64,000 nt of DNA from Bdellovibrio svalbardensis (GCF_029531655.1 NZ_JANRMI010000005.1:1-64000); one strand, 5' to 3'. Counted from the first letter of the stretch, positions 7,721 through 17,458 are shown. The notes: generated by a model not told the origin, from the sequence alone. Translations and numbers: made by a program.

Positions 7721-8929
7721 CTACTTATAAAGCGATTCAGGATTTTTTGCCAAATCGCGAGTGATATTTTTTTGATGTGCTTCCAATGTTCCGCCGCCGA
7801 TTTCCAGCAACTTCGCATCTCTCCACAATCTTTCAACCACGTACTCGCCCACATAGCCGTAACCACCCAATACTTGGATCGCGCGATCAGCGACGTTCTT
7901 TGCCATAGTGGTAGCCACAAGCTTCACACCGTCTGAATCCAGGCGATTGCCTTCTTTGTTGAGGTCCATACGACGAGCTGTTTCATAAACATAAGCGCGA
8001 GCCGCTTTGTATTCAGCATAGCTGTCTGCGATGTAGCGTTGCATTTGTCCGAAGTGATTCAAAGATTTTCCGAAAGCTTCACGCTCCGTTGCATAGCGAT
8101 TCATGATCTCGATAGAACGGCGTGCGATCCCCAAGCTCATTGCCGCCAAAGTGAGGCGTTCAATTTCCAGGTTGCGCATCATATGCAACATAGAGTCGCC
8201 TTCATGGCCGATCAATGCAGTTTCAGGTACATGGCAATCTTGGAACACAAGCTCTGCCGTGTTTGAAGCGCGCATACCCAATTTATCTTTGATCTTTTGG
8301 CCAACAGCATAGCCTTTGTGAGTTTTCTCTACCAAGAAAGTGGAGATCAAAGCACGTCCGTGTTTTTCACCGGTTTTTGCATAAACCAAAACCAAGTCAC
8401 AGGAAGTGTTGTTCTCGTCGATCGTGCCATTGGTGATCCACATCTTACGACCGTTGATCACATACTCGTTACCAGTTTTAACAGCTTTGGTTTGCATGCC
8501 CAAAACATCCGTACCAATTGCTGGTTCAGACATGGCCATAGCACCCACCCACTCCCCAGAGCAAAGCTTTGGTAAAACACGGTGACGTTGCTCATCGCTG
8601 CCATTGACGGCGATGTTGTTCACGCAAAGCATTGAATGCGCAAGGTAAGCCAAACAGAAACCCGGATCCGAAGCCGACATTTCTTCGTGAACGATCGCAG
8701 CAGCAGTCGCATCCATTCCGGCGCCACCAAACTGTTCAGGAACTGTGATTCCCAAAAGGCCCAACTCGCCGACTTTTTTGAAGAGTGAAAGATTGAATTT
8801 TTCAGAACGATCATGATCATGAGCCTGCGGCTCGATCTCAGCTTCAGTGAAGGCTTTCACAGTCTCGCGAAGCATTGCATGTTCAGGAGTAGGATTATAG
8901 AGGTCGAATTCTTTCCAATTGAAAGACAT
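7721..8929 (-). CDS. Acyl-CoA dehydrogenase
   Basis: 402-residue flavoenzyme of the acyl-CoA dehydrogenase family. N-terminal helical domain (TPEHAMLRETVKAFTEAEIEPQAHDHD), middle beta domain with the FAD/substrate signature AMAMSEPAIGTDVLGMQTKA and RKMWITNGT, and C-terminal helices (QRYIADSYAEYKAARAYVYE; IQVLGGYGYVGEYVVERLWRDAK). The layout is closest to short/branched-chain members such as isovaleryl-CoA dehydrogenase. It oxidises the alpha-beta bond of an acyl-CoA and passes electrons to ETF; chain-length preference is not readable here. ATG follows GGAG at good spacing. Leads the pair with trmH. Confidence 0.93.
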   Translation of the reverse strand: MSFNWKEFDLYNPTPEHAMLRETVKAFTEAEIEPQAHDHDRSEKFNLSLFKKVGELGLLGITVPEQFGGAGMDATAAAIVHEEMSASDPGFCLAYLAHSMLCVNNIAVNGSDEQRHRVLPKLCSGEWVGAMAMSEPAIGTDVLGMQTKAVKTGNEYVINGRKMWITNGTIDENNTSCDLVLVYAKTGEKHGRALISTFLVEKTHKGYAVGQKIKDKLGMRASNTAELVFQDCHVPETALIGHEGDSMLHMMRNLEIERLTLAAMSLGIARRSIEIMNRYATEREAFGKSLNHFGQMQRYIADSYAEYKAARAYVYETARRMDLNKEGNRLDSDGVKLVATTMAKNVADRAIQVLGGYGYVGEYVVERLWRDAKLLEIGGGTLEAHQKNITRDLAKNPESLYK

Positions 8930-8998
8930 GATAATGGCTCCTTTAGTAGAGCTGCGAATCTATGAACACCATGCAAAATGGGCAAGGTTTTGACCACA

Positions 8999-9027
8999 TT
9001 GACGCTATGCATTTTTACCAATATCTG
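8999..9027 (+). promoter_or_regulatory. Candidate sigma-70-type promoter for cinA
   Basis: TTGACG, a 17-bp spacer, then TATCTG, about 105 bp before the cinA start in the 203-bp gap between divergent genes. It is a match by eye only. Confidence 0.4.
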
Positions 9028-9132
9028 CCCGTATGCACAAGACCCCCCAAATCATTGGCTAGAACACTGGACGCTGAGCCTTCCGAGGTCTATTTTTGAG
9101 GTGCTCACTTAACAGCAGATAAGAGATTTCTC

Positions 9133-10230
9133 ATGAAAGCAACCGTCCTTGGTATTGGAACTGAACTGGTCGATGGCCAAATCGTTAACAAAAATGCCGC
9201 GTGGATTTCGGAAAAACTCAAAGAGTTGGGCCTCACCACAGCTCTGCATTTAGTCGTGCCTGATGATCGAAAATTGATGACAGAGGCTTTGGACTTCTGC
9301 GCTTCTCATGGCGATCTTCTTTTCATCACAGGAGGACTCGGGCCCACGACCGATGATTTTACCCGCGAAGTTGTCAGTGATTGGACAAAGCGCACCTTGA
9401 AATTTGATGAGGGCTCCTGGCAACACATCAAGGAGCGACTTGAACCGCGCGGCTACGTCGTTAAAGACATCCAACGTCAGCAATGCTTCTATCCAGAAGG
9501 TGCGACAGTTTTAAAAAATGCTGAAGGGACCGCAAACGCCTTTTTCCTAGAAGCCAACGGAAAGAAAATCTTTGTCCTGCCCGGCCCACCTCGTGAAATC
9601 GAAGCCATCTGGCACTCATCCATTGCGCAATGGCTGGATAAAAACACCACCGACATAGATCCTTATATCACTCGCTATTGGGACACCATCGGAATGGGAG
9701 AATCCGATGTCGCCACCATCGTCGAAGAAGCCTTAGCTGGTATAGAAGTTGAGAAAGGTTATCGCGTCCATCTTCCCTATGTGGAGGTGAAACTTTCATT
9801 CTTTAAGTCTGAAGAAAAAAAGTTCGCTCCCTACGTTGAAAAAGTGACAGCAGCATTGGCCCATTGTTTGATCACCCGAGACCAGCAAGACGTCCCTTTG
9901 CTTTTAAGCCGCGCTTTACAGAGCTATTCATCAGTCAGTGTTCAAGACTCTGCAACGGGTCAATTCCTGATGAATCGCCTCATGCCCGTGATGCGAGATT
10001 TTATGACGACGAAGTCCTGGAGTTTTTCAAACAACGCCATTGACGAAGAGGCTCAGGTCCGCCTCTCATTGGCTCCTCGTGATGAACACTCCTGCATCGT
10101 CCGTATCGAAAAAGGCGCGCAAAAGTTCACCGATATTTTAGAAGCTCCCTACAAATCAATGCAGATGAAGGAGCGACGTCATCAATACTTTGCTGAAATA
10201 GCGATGATTTTTTGGTTGAAACATCTTTAA
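9133..10230 (+). CDS. cinA: CinA-like protein with degenerate PncC half
   Basis: 365 residues. The first 240 or so are a good CinA N-terminal MoCF (MoaB/MogA-like) domain: LGIGTELVDGQIVNKNAAWI, FITGGLGPTTDDFTRE, GTANAFFLE and VLPGPPREIEAIW, which in the family hydrolyses ADP-ribose-type nucleotides. Residues about 250-365 occupy the place of the PncC (NMN deamidase) domain, but the usual AESCTGG region reads VQDSATGQ and little else of that domain is recognisable; the chain is also about 50 residues shorter than a normal CinA. NMN amidase activity is therefore doubtful. Single gene ending in a strong terminator. Confidence 0.85.
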   Translation: MKATVLGIGTELVDGQIVNKNAAWISEKLKELGLTTALHLVVPDDRKLMTEALDFCASHGDLLFITGGLGPTTDDFTREVVSDWTKRTLKFDEGSWQHIKERLEPRGYVVKDIQRQQCFYPEGATVLKNAEGTANAFFLEANGKKIFVLPGPPREIEAIWHSSIAQWLDKNTTDIDPYITRYWDTIGMGESDVATIVEEALAGIEVEKGYRVHLPYVEVKLSFFKSEEKKFAPYVEKVTAALAHCLITRDQQDVPLLLSRALQSYSSVSVQDSATGQFLMNRLMPVMRDFMTTKSWSFSNNAIDEEAQVRLSLAPRDEHSCIVRIEKGAQKFTDILEAPYKSMQMKERRHQYFAEIAMIFWLKHL

Positions 10231-10237
10231 ATTAACT

Positions 10238-10281
10238 AAAGACCTGCAGTCTATGGCTCTACTGCAGGTCTTTAATTTTTT
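10238..10281 (+). terminator. Terminator of cinA
   Basis: A 13-bp stem (AAAGACCTGCAGT pairing with ACTGCAGGTCTTT) is followed by AATTTTTT. Its end overlaps the stop of the convergent DUF4242 gene. Confidence 0.88.
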
Positions 10282-10612
10282 ATTGTCGCATGCTCTTGTC
10301 GAGCATCTGTTCCTTGGCCGCCACACGTGAGGCAATTGGCAGATCACCAGTTGCTGGATCCACCACAGTATCAACTTTAATGATTCGGTCCGCTGGGAAA
10401 CCAGCCAGCTGAGCATGCTTCCTGACTAATTCCTCATTGGGAGCCACATAAATACAGAATATAGCATCATCAGTGAAGAAGCTTTCGATCCAATGAACCT
10501 CTCCTCCGAGCTTTCTAAGAGCATCATTGGAAATCTGTGCCATCTTCTGGATCTGATCTTGGGTGCTAAGACCGACACCTGGAACTTTTCTTTCAATAAC
10601 ATACTTGGGCAT
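10280..10612 (-). CDS. DUF4242 (nickel-binding-like) small protein
   Basis: 110 residues: MPKYVIERKVPGVG at the start, HWIESFFTDDAIFCIYVAP in the middle and ELVRKHAQLAGFPADRIIKV near the end fit the DUF4242 family (SCO4226-type ferredoxin-like fold, one member a nickel-binding protein). Start chosen at 10612 because GGAGGAGAAT precedes that ATG; the frame could extend to 10708 but with no family likeness. Cytoplasmic, function unknown. It is a lone gene between two terminators. Confidence 0.8.
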   Translation of the reverse strand: MPKYVIERKVPGVGLSTQDQIQKMAQISNDALRKLGGEVHWIESFFTDDAIFCIYVAPNEELVRKHAQLAGFPADRIIKVDTVVDPATGDLPIASRVAAKEQMLDKSMRQ

Positions 10613-10720
10613 ATTCTCCTCCATGGTTAGACTACCGTTTTCGGTATTCTCAACGGAGCAGGTGATTTTAGGAATATGTCTTTCGTGGTTGTGTCTTTGC
10701 ACAAACAACTCAGATTAAAA

Positions 10721-10752
10721 AAGGCCCTACTTCTGTGACGAAGTAGGGCCTT
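10721..10752 (-). terminator. Terminator of the S1-domain gene
   Basis: A 13-bp stem (AAGGCCCTACTTC with GAAGTAGGGCCTT) around a 6-nt loop; on the minus strand it is followed by TTTTAATC. Lies 34 bp after the S1-domain gene stop. Confidence 0.85.
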
Positions 10753-10785
10753 CTAAGAACTTAGTAAAACTATTCTGTGACGAGT

Positions 10786-11991
10786 CTACTTTGGTTTGAT
10801 CGTAAAGCCTTTCAAAGCATCACCCAATGAAGCAAAACCGCCACTTGATGAAGTTTGAGAAGCTCTCCAGCTTTGATCATCTGACTCTCCAGGAACGCCC
10901 AAAGAAAGTTTTTTGTCTTCGAACATGATCTGATCGATTTGCACTGTGATCTCATCACCTTTTTTCTTATTCTCAAAGGTGTTCGCGTCCACAGAATCTC
11001 TCCATTTAGATTTTGGCAAAAGACCTGTCACGCCCGGAGCGATATTCACAAACAAACCATAAACTTCTTTTTTCTCAACAGTGCCTTTAACAACTGTGCC
11101 CACCGGGAATCTTTGCGGAACCGTTGTCCAAGGGCTGCCTTCGCCGTCAGCTTGTTTCAAAGACAATGAAATCTTCAACTTGCCACCGTCGACCTCTTCA
11201 ATTTTCAAAAGCTTCACTGACACCGCTTGCCCTGGCGAAACCACTTCTTTGGGATCATGAATACGCGACCAAGAAAGTTCAGACACGTGAATCAAACCCT
11301 CAACGCCGGCTTCCAATTCAACAAAGGCGCCAAATTTTTCAAGACGAGTGATTTTACCCTCAAGAACCGCTCCTGGCTGATGTTTCAACATGAAAGCACC
11401 TTCGTGCTCAGCCTTTTGCATCTCCAATAATTTACGGCGGGACACGACAATGTTGCGACCCTTTTTATCAAACTGAGTAATAAGGAATTCAAATTTACGA
11501 CCCACATATTCGGTCGCATCCTGAACAAATTTAGAATCAATTTGGCTGATAGGACAGAACGCCGTCTTACCTTGAATCGCCACACGCAATCCACCATTCA
11601 CAACTTCAGAAACACGCCCTTCAATAGGCAGTTCCATATCAAAAGCATCTTCCAAAGAATCCGTCGAAGCAGCCAAAGATCCTTTTTTGGCCAAACGAAC
11701 TTCGCCGCCCTTAATAGCCACAACCACACAATCAATAACTTCACCAACATGATATTTCACTTGTTTGTTCTCATCCAACAAATCACGAGTGAACATCATG
11801 CCATCCACAGGAGTCCCCGTAGAAACAAAGGTCTCTTCTTTCCCAATAGAAAGAATCTCCCCACGAACCTGATCCCCAACACTCAAACGAGTTTTAAGAC
11901 CTTGAGCTTCCGACTGAGCAAACATCTGCTCAAAATCCTCAAAGCTCTTACCTTCATTAACATCATCACCAAAAATATCTTTCTTAGACAT
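10786..11991 (-). CDS. S1 RNA-binding domain protein, four S1 repeats
   Basis: 401 residues with four S1 (OB-fold) domains: about 35-105 (GDQVRGEILSIGKEETFVST), 120-190 (ELPIEGRVSEVVNGGLRVAI), 205-280 (GAVLEGKITRLEKFGAFVEL, the most canonical copy, with GVEGLIHVSELSW) and 305-375 (GTVVKGTVEKKEVYGLFVNI). The first two are diverged. Four repeats are fewer than ribosomal protein S1 of E. coli (six), so this may be a short S1 homologue or a separate RNA-binding translation factor. The start at 11991 (MSKKDIFGDD) follows GAGGAATTGATT; the open frame extends further only into a GC-rich repeat. Strong terminator downstream. Confidence 0.87.
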   Translation of the reverse strand: MSKKDIFGDDVNEGKSFEDFEQMFAQSEAQGLKTRLSVGDQVRGEILSIGKEETFVSTGTPVDGMMFTRDLLDENKQVKYHVGEVIDCVVVAIKGGEVRLAKKGSLAASTDSLEDAFDMELPIEGRVSEVVNGGLRVAIQGKTAFCPISQIDSKFVQDATEYVGRKFEFLITQFDKKGRNIVVSRRKLLEMQKAEHEGAFMLKHQPGAVLEGKITRLEKFGAFVELEAGVEGLIHVSELSWSRIHDPKEVVSPGQAVSVKLLKIEEVDGGKLKISLSLKQADGEGSPWTTVPQRFPVGTVVKGTVEKKEVYGLFVNIAPGVTGLLPKSKWRDSVDANTFENKKKGDEITVQIDQIMFEDKKLSLGVPGESDDQSWRASQTSSSGGFASLGDALKGFTIKPK

Positions 11992-12010
11992 AATCAATTC
12001 CTCAAAACAA

Positions 12011-12054
12011 CGGCCGCGAAGCGCAGCCAACATGCGGCCGCGCCAGCGCAGCCA
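12011..12054. repeat. GC-rich direct repeat, two copies of about 19 nt
   Basis: CGGCCGCGAAGCGCAGCCA at 12011 is repeated as CGGCCGCGCCAGCGCAGCCA at 12035. Each contains a GCGGCCGC-like palindrome. It lies in the S1 gene leader and is richer in GC than its surroundings. Confidence 0.7.
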
Positions 12055-12076
12055 AAAAAAATAAACCCAAAACCAA

Positions 12077-12199
12077 GGCCGTTCAAAAAGGCCCATATGC
12101 AAGGCGGAGGGCTCTTCGAGAAACGCAGGCGTGGCAGCGCCACGTCGGAGTGAAGCGAAGAACCCGACAACGCAGTCAGATGGGTCTTTTTCAACGGCC
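12077..12199. repeat. About 123-bp imperfect palindromic interspersed repeat
   Basis: The two ends are inverted copies: GGCCGTTCAAAAAGGCCCAT on the left matches GGCCGTTGAAAAAGACCCAT read on the other strand from the right. The match continues inward with interruptions to a core GTGGCAGCGCCAC. It fills the gap between nrdJ and the S1 gene, ending 2 bp before the nrdJ stop. Very similar long palindromes recur in deltaproteobacterial genomes, as I recall, so it is probably a non-autonomous mobile repeat. Confidence 0.75.
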
Positions 12200-12201
12200 G
12201 G

Positions 12202-14520
12202 CTAAGAACAACCTACAGTGGTTCCGCAGTTGGGGCAACGATAGCAGCCACTTGTGAGCACTGTGTCGCTGCCACATTCCGGGCATTTCATAGTAAAATT
12301 GGGGACAATATCCACTTTAATTTCAGCTGGTTCCCCTTCAAGGGTCTCCCCTTTAATTTTCAAATTTAAAGGCTGACTCTGCTTACTGCCGTCGCGATAG
12401 ACCGCCACCGCTTTCAACCCCAGACGCCATGCCAGGAAGTAAACATCACTGATATCTTTTTCGGTGGCCGTCATTGGCAGATTCACGGTCTTAGAAATCG
12501 CGCCACTGATAAATGGCTGCACCGCAGCCATCATTTTCACATGGCTTTCTGGCGACAACACACGCCCTCCGGGACTGGCGTTGGCACAATCAAAAACAGC
12601 CAGATGCTCTGGGCGAATATCAGGGCACTTTTCCAATGAGTTGTTGTTTTCAACAAACCTTAAGATGTTGGAAATTTGCTGATCTGAATATTGCAAAACG
12701 CGAAGGGCCGACTCGACACCCTGATTCACAATTTGAATCTCTCCACCGCCGACGAGCTTTTTAAATTTTATCAATGAGAAGTCCGGCTCAATTCCTGTTG
12801 TATCACAATCCATCATCAGACCGATGGTGCCGGTTGGGGCAACCACTGTGGCTTGAGCATTGCGATATCCATGCTTGATGCCATTAAAAATAACCGCCTT
12901 CCAAAGATTCTTCACGGCCTTATCCAACCCCTGCGGCAGACGATCCCACGCGATTCCTTTGTTGGACTTTTCATGCATCTTCATCACTTTGAGCATAGCA
13001 GAGCGATTCATTCGATAGCCCGCAAAGGCACCTTTTGCACGGGCCATTTCTGCACTGGTCAGATACGCGACACCCGTAATCAAGGAGGTGATGGCTCCCG
13101 CCCAGGCTCTTCCGTTGTCACTGTCATAGGGAATACCTTTTCTCATAAGAAGGCTGCCTAAATTTGCAAATCCCAATCCGAGAGGGCGGTAATCATGAGA
13201 ATTTTGCGCGATCTTTCTTGTAGGATAACTGGAATAATCGACCAGTATTTCCTGAGCAACGAATAGAGTTCGCGCGGTGTGAATCAATGATTCAAAGTCA
13301 AAACTTCCATCGGGATTTAAGAATTTCACCAGATTGATTGAAGCCAAATTGCAGGCAGAATCATCCAGGAACATATATTCAGAGCAAGGATTGCTGGAAT
13401 TAATCGGCCCTGTCTTCGGACAGGTGTGCCACTTATTGATGGTATCATGAAACTGAATACCAGGGTCCGCACACACCCACGCGGCATGAGAAATCTTTTT
13501 CCACACGTCGGCGGCCGGAAGTTCCCGAAGCACTTTACCTGTCATCCGAGCTTTTAGCTTCCAAGGCTTTTCAGTTAAGATGGCCTTCATAAAGGCATCG
13601 GTGACACGAATCGAGTTGTTGGCATTTTGTCCTGAGACGGTTCGATAGGCTTCACCTTCAAAGTCAGAACTGAGCCCTGCTGCGATCAGCATATGCGCTT
13701 TGTGTTCTTCTTTCATTTTCCAATCAATGAAATCCAGAACTTCCGGATGATCAATGTCGACCACCACCATCTTCGCCGCTCGACGTGTTGTGCCGCCTGA
13801 CTTGATCGCACCCGCGCCCTTATCTAATACTTCGAGGAAAGAAATCAATCCGGAGCTGTGACCACCCGAACTGGTAGTTTCATATTTACTGCGAATTGTT
13901 GAAAAATTACTTCCTGTCCCGGAACCATATTTAAATAATTTTGCTTCCGTTTTTGCGAGCTCAAAAATCTTTTCAATTGAGTCTTCAACACTTTGAATAA
14001 AGCAAGCAGAACCCTGCGGACGCTCATAGGCATTTTTAGTTGGTTGAATCGATTTCTTAGCTTCATCCCAGGCAAAGTGTTCACTTGGCGAATTGATTTT
14101 ATAAGACTCCCACAAACCAGCATTAAACCATACCGGACTGTTGAAGGCTCCACGTTGCGACAATAAAATGTACTTGAGCTCCTTGGCAAAAGTGTCGGCA
14201 TCTTTCTTAGATGAAAAATATCCTTTTTGCTTCAGCCCTGAACCGACAATGGCATTCACGACTCGATCGACAAGTTGTCGGACCGATTTTTCTGATTTCG
14301 TTCTTGGGACTCCGATCTTTCGGAAGTACTTACTGGCTACAATTTCAACTGAAAGTTGCGACCATCCTTCTGGAGCCTCTACGCCTTTCATTTCGAAAAA
14401 GACTTCTCCTTTGCGATTCTTAATTTCGCAATCAACCTTTTTCCAATGAAAAAAGGACTCTGGATTTTTGCCAGCAGGAACGAAGTAGGACGGACTGTGT
14501 AAGCTTACTTTTTTTGCCAT
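12202..14520 (-). CDS. nrdJ: Vitamin B12-dependent (class II) ribonucleotide reductase
   Basis: 772 residues. Reduces ribonucleotides to deoxyribonucleotides with adenosylcobalamin. Recognisable parts: [30 protein letters not shown] with the first redox Cys, [36 protein letters not shown], the radical-site region [20 protein letters not shown], and [20 protein letters not shown]. The chain ends in a zinc-ribbon tail ([12 protein letters not shown] ... [13 protein letters not shown]), typical of the long NrdJ subclass. No nrd regulator or B12 riboswitch is seen nearby. Single gene; its stop abuts a palindromic repeat. Confidence 0.95.
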   Translation of the reverse strand: MAKKVSLHSPSYFVPAGKNPESFFHWKKVDCEIKNRKGEVFFEMKGVEAPEGWSQLSVEIVASKYFRKIGVPRTKSEKSVRQLVDRVVNAIVGSGLKQKGYFSSKKDADTFAKELKYILLSQRGAFNSPVWFNAGLWESYKINSPSEHFAWDEAKKSIQPTKNAYERPQGSACFIQSVEDSIEKIFELAKTEAKLFKYGSGTGSNFSTIRSKYETTSSGGHSSGLISFLEVLDKGAGAIKSGGTTRRAAKMVVVDIDHPEVLDFIDWKMKEEHKAHMLIAAGLSSDFEGEAYRTVSGQNANNSIRVTDAFMKAILTEKPWKLKARMTGKVLRELPAADVWKKISHAAWVCADPGIQFHDTINKWHTCPKTGPINSSNPCSEYMFLDDSACNLASINLVKFLNPDGSFDFESLIHTARTLFVAQEILVDYSSYPTRKIAQNSHDYRPLGLGFANLGSLLMRKGIPYDSDNGRAWAGAITSLITGVAYLTSAEMARAKGAFAGYRMNRSAMLKVMKMHEKSNKGIAWDRLPQGLDKAVKNLWKAVIFNGIKHGYRNAQATVVAPTGTIGLMMDCDTTGIEPDFSLIKFKKLVGGGEIQIVNQGVESALRVLQYSDQQISNILRFVENNNSLEKCPDIRPEHLAVFDCANASPGGRVLSPESHVKMMAAVQPFISGAISKTVNLPMTATEKDISDVYFLAWRLGLKAVAVYRDGSKQSQPLNLKIKGETLEGEPAEIKVDIVPNFTMKCPECGSDTVLTSGCYRCPNCGTTVGCS

Positions 14521-14706
14521 GAAAACAAGTGTAAATCGCTATGCAGACATGCTCAACCTCTAGCATTTGTTCGATCTAGTTTGAGACTTCGATTAAAGCT
14601 CTGCAATCTGATGCACTTACCCCAGGTATTCACTCTTTTGTTTACCCGAACCCTCCGTTAAGAAAGAAGAGTCATTTTTCTGAACTTTCATTGGCAAGGA
14701 CTTGAC

Positions 14707-16206
14707 GTGGAACAAGATTCTCAACAGCGAAGATCCATCCTGATTATCAAGTCGCACGTCCAAGGTCTAGGTCCCGCGGAAGGCTTTTTGAAGAACCGCG
14801 GATGGGATATCAAGGCTACAGCCAACCTCAAAGAAGCTTTAATCTACTTGGTTCAAAAGCAACCGCAATTTGTGATGATCAGCATTGATCATCCTAACCG
14901 CAAAGTTCGAAATCTTCCGAAAGTTTTAGCGCAGGCATTTCCCGTTTGCGTAATTGCCTTTTCAGAAACAGCGTCTGCCGCAAATATCAAAATCCTGACT
15001 GATAGCGCCGCACAGTACGCCATTTTTCCTCCGATCACCGGACCGGCCATCGAAAGAACAATCAACAAGTACTACAAGGACCAACAAATAAAATCCGGCC
15101 CCGGAGGAAGACACAAAGATTCCTCTTGGGAAAAGGGCCGCGATGATCAGCAAAGCTCTATGATTGCAATCAAAGGCCAAAACACGGTTTCTGCTGAGAC
15201 AGCCAGAAACTTCTTGGCGCAATTTTTAGGTGGCGACGGTGGTGAGACTATGACGGCCGTTGCAAGTCACCCTACTGGCGCGGATCTGAGTCATGGTTTA
15301 CCGGGAACCAATAACGGTGGAATGGCCTCTTCAAGTTCAACTGAAGGCAGTGGATACTATTCGAATCCCAACGTGGCCTCCGATGATGATCCCTTTGCGG
15401 AATATACGCCTCGAAAAAACAAATCCGACAGTCCTGGTTGGGCACCCATTGCACAAAAAGAAAAAGCCAAGGGCCGGCCCGGCTCTGAATTGGTCGACGG
15501 AGACGTGTCCTCCCTCAATTCAGATTCCCTGATTGCCAAAGGTGCCCATGAAGCACTGGAAAAATCATGCATCAATTTTCAAGATAAGGTCACTGAGCTG
15601 GAGAAAGCCACGAATGTTGTTTGCATCATGGTTGAATCCGCACGTTTTTCTGGATATCTGATCGCAGCCATGGCTAAAGACAAAACCATGGATTTAGTCT
15701 TTATTGAAAGAGTGCGCAGTCGCCTTTTCCGTTTTTTAAAAGACAATGGGGAAAAAGTCGAAGACAGCGAGAGCATGCCCGTGAAAGTTCGCGAAGTCCC
15801 TTTCGAAGATTGGGCCTTGGCACACGCCGAGTTCTTGCGCAAATCCGTTCACAACGGCGAAGAAATCGCGATGGCCTTTTTCCCGCGTAAGGATTTGAAG
15901 GCGAAACTGATTGAATGCGCCGACTCTGAAATGGCTGCTATTCACATTGACGAACTTGCCGCCGATGTTCGCGTCGAGTTCAATGTGTATATTCACCTTC
16001 CGCGCAACAATAAGTATCTTCTTTACACTCCGTCAGGCAGCACCTTTATGGGCACTCAAAAAGATCGCCTTGTGAATCAAGGAGTTTCTCATCTTCATAT
16101 TTTGCGCTTAGAGCAATCTGGCTTGGACAAATATCGCGCACAAAATTTCCTCAATGACAAAATCGAAGAGTTTGAAGCCAAAGACCCTAATAAAGTTATT
16201 GCCTAA
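14707..16206 (+). CDS. Receiver-like N-terminal domain protein of unknown function
   Basis: 499 residues, GTG start with AAGGA 8 bp upstream. Residues 1-125 read like a response-regulator receiver in secondary structure (ILIIKSHVQGLG; LVQKQPQFVMISIDHPN, Asp in the phosphoacceptor place), but the acidic pair after strand 1 is missing and the conserved Lys region reads YAIFPPITGP. A low-complexity linker (about 130-260) follows. The C-terminal 220 residues form an unrecognised domain with a repeated pattern (MDLVFIERVRSRLFRFLKDNG; VNQGVSHLHILRLEQSGLDK). The second half hints at a PilZ- or HD-associated signalling protein but I cannot assign it. Monocistronic, upstream of the cysteine desulfurase by 46 bp. 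Confidence 0.6.
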   Translation: MEQDSQQRRSILIIKSHVQGLGPAEGFLKNRGWDIKATANLKEALIYLVQKQPQFVMISIDHPNRKVRNLPKVLAQAFPVCVIAFSETASAANIKILTDSAAQYAIFPPITGPAIERTINKYYKDQQIKSGPGGRHKDSSWEKGRDDQQSSMIAIKGQNTVSAETARNFLAQFLGGDGGETMTAVASHPTGADLSHGLPGTNNGGMASSSSTEGSGYYSNPNVASDDDPFAEYTPRKNKSDSPGWAPIAQKEKAKGRPGSELVDGDVSSLNSDSLIAKGAHEALEKSCINFQDKVTELEKATNVVCIMVESARFSGYLIAAMAKDKTMDLVFIERVRSRLFRFLKDNGEKVEDSESMPVKVREVPFEDWALAHAEFLRKSVHNGEEIAMAFFPRKDLKAKLIECADSEMAAIHIDELAADVRVEFNVYIHLPRNNKYLLYTPSGSTFMGTQKDRLVNQGVSHLHILRLEQSGLDKYRAQNFLNDKIEEFEAKDPNKVIA

Positions 16207-16252
16207 TATCTTTATTCTTGACCGCCTCTGAAGGTCATGAGTAGCTCATGTC

Positions 16253-17458
16253 ATGGACACTTCCCTTTCCGCCCCTATGACGACAGAAAGCCCTACCAGC
16301 AAAGATTCTGGGATCTACCTTGATTACAATGCAACGACACCGGTCGACCCGGAAGTCTATGCTCGCATGGAGCCTTACTTTAAAGAGTACTTTGGCAATC
16401 CAGCAAGCGCGGGGCACCATTGGGGTTGGGCCGCAGACAATGCCGTTCAAAAAGCCCGGGGCCAAGTGGCTTCGTTAATTGGTGCGAAAGCGAATGAACT
16501 CATTTTCACAAGTGGTGCGACGGAAGCGAACAATTGGGTCATCTTTGGATTGATTTCAAAACTTCGAAATGAAAATCCTTATGAGCCGATTCATATGATC
16601 ACAAGCTGTGTTGAGCACAGCTCTACGATGAAAGCCATGGAAGCGGCCCAGAAGCTCAATGTTGAAGTGGATTTCTTGCCGGTAAATCTTTACGGACAAG
16701 TCGACCCTGAAGCGGTTCGCAAGGCCATCAAACCCCATACCAAACTGATGAGTTTTATTTGGGTGAACAACGAAATTGGTACGATCAATCCCATTTCAGA
16801 AATTGCCAAAATCGCCAAAGAAAACCAAATCTATCTGCACACTGATGCCACCCAGGCGGTTGGCAAAATTCCAATGAATGTGACTGAGCTAGGGATCGAT
16901 TTGATGTCTTTCTCCGGTCATAAAATTTACGGCCCCAAAGGTGTGGGCGCCCTTTTCATTCGCTCAAAAGATCCAAAAGTTCAGATCAATCCGCTTATTT
17001 ACGGCGGCGGTCAAGAACGAGGTCTGCGCTCTGGAACTTTGAATGTTCCCGCCATTGTCGGATTGGGATTTGCTGCAGAAATCTGCCAGCGTCACTTGTA
17101 TACTGAAGCGGCTCGCCTGCTTTCTTTACGACAACTCCTGTGGCAGAAGTTGCAAGTTGCTATTCCCGGCATTCGCATGAATGGCCATCCGACAGAACGC
17201 TCACCAAACAACCTCAGTGTCACCTTGCCGGTAAAAACCGACTCTCTTCTTTCGCATTTGCAAAAGCTTGGGGTCAGCACTGGCTCCGCGTGCAGCTCGG
17301 GAGCCATGACCGTCAGCCATGTTCTTCGCGGCATCGGCCTCAACTCGGACCAAGCTCAAAGCACTCTGCGTCTTAGCCTTGGTCGATGGACCACTGAGAA
17401 TGAGATTTTGCGGGCTGCCGACATCCTCCAGAACGCCATCCCAAAGAAAATTGTATAA
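16253..17458 (+). CDS. iscS: Cysteine desulfurase (NifS/IscS family)
   Basis: 401 residues. PLP enzyme that takes sulfur from cysteine as an enzyme persulfide for Fe-S clusters and other thio-cofactors. Motifs: IYLDYNATTPVDPEV at the N-terminus, FTSGATEANNWVI, SCVEHSS, HTDATQAVGK, the PLP lysine in SFSGHKIYGPKGVGAL, GGQERGLRSGT, and the catalytic cysteine loop STGSACSSGAMT. The loop length suits the NifS/IscS group rather than SufS. No clear ribosome binding site at the chosen ATG; about 20 residues precede the family start. An A-type carrier follows 132 bp later, but no scaffold, chaperone or IscR is present here. Confidence 0.93.
   Translation: MDTSLSAPMTTESPTSKDSGIYLDYNATTPVDPEVYARMEPYFKEYFGNPASAGHHWGWAADNAVQKARGQVASLIGAKANELIFTSGATEANNWVIFGLISKLRNENPYEPIHMITSCVEHSSTMKAMEAAQKLNVEVDFLPVNLYGQVDPEAVRKAIKPHTKLMSFIWVNNEIGTINPISEIAKIAKENQIYLHTDATQAVGKIPMNVTELGIDLMSFSGHKIYGPKGVGALFIRSKDPKVQINPLIYGGGQERGLRSGTLNVPAIVGLGFAAEICQRHLYTEAARLLSLRQLLWQKLQVAIPGIRMNGHPTERSPNNLSVTLPVKTDSLLSHLQKLGVSTGSACSSGAMTVSHVLRGIGLNSDQAQSTLRLSLGRWTTENEILRAADILQNAIPKKIV

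Noticed and set aside
11542-12153. 203-residue plus-strand frame opposite the S1 gene
   Set aside because: Basic, Asn/Thr/His-rich product typical of the antisense of a coding gene; the S1 frame on the other strand is clearly the real gene.
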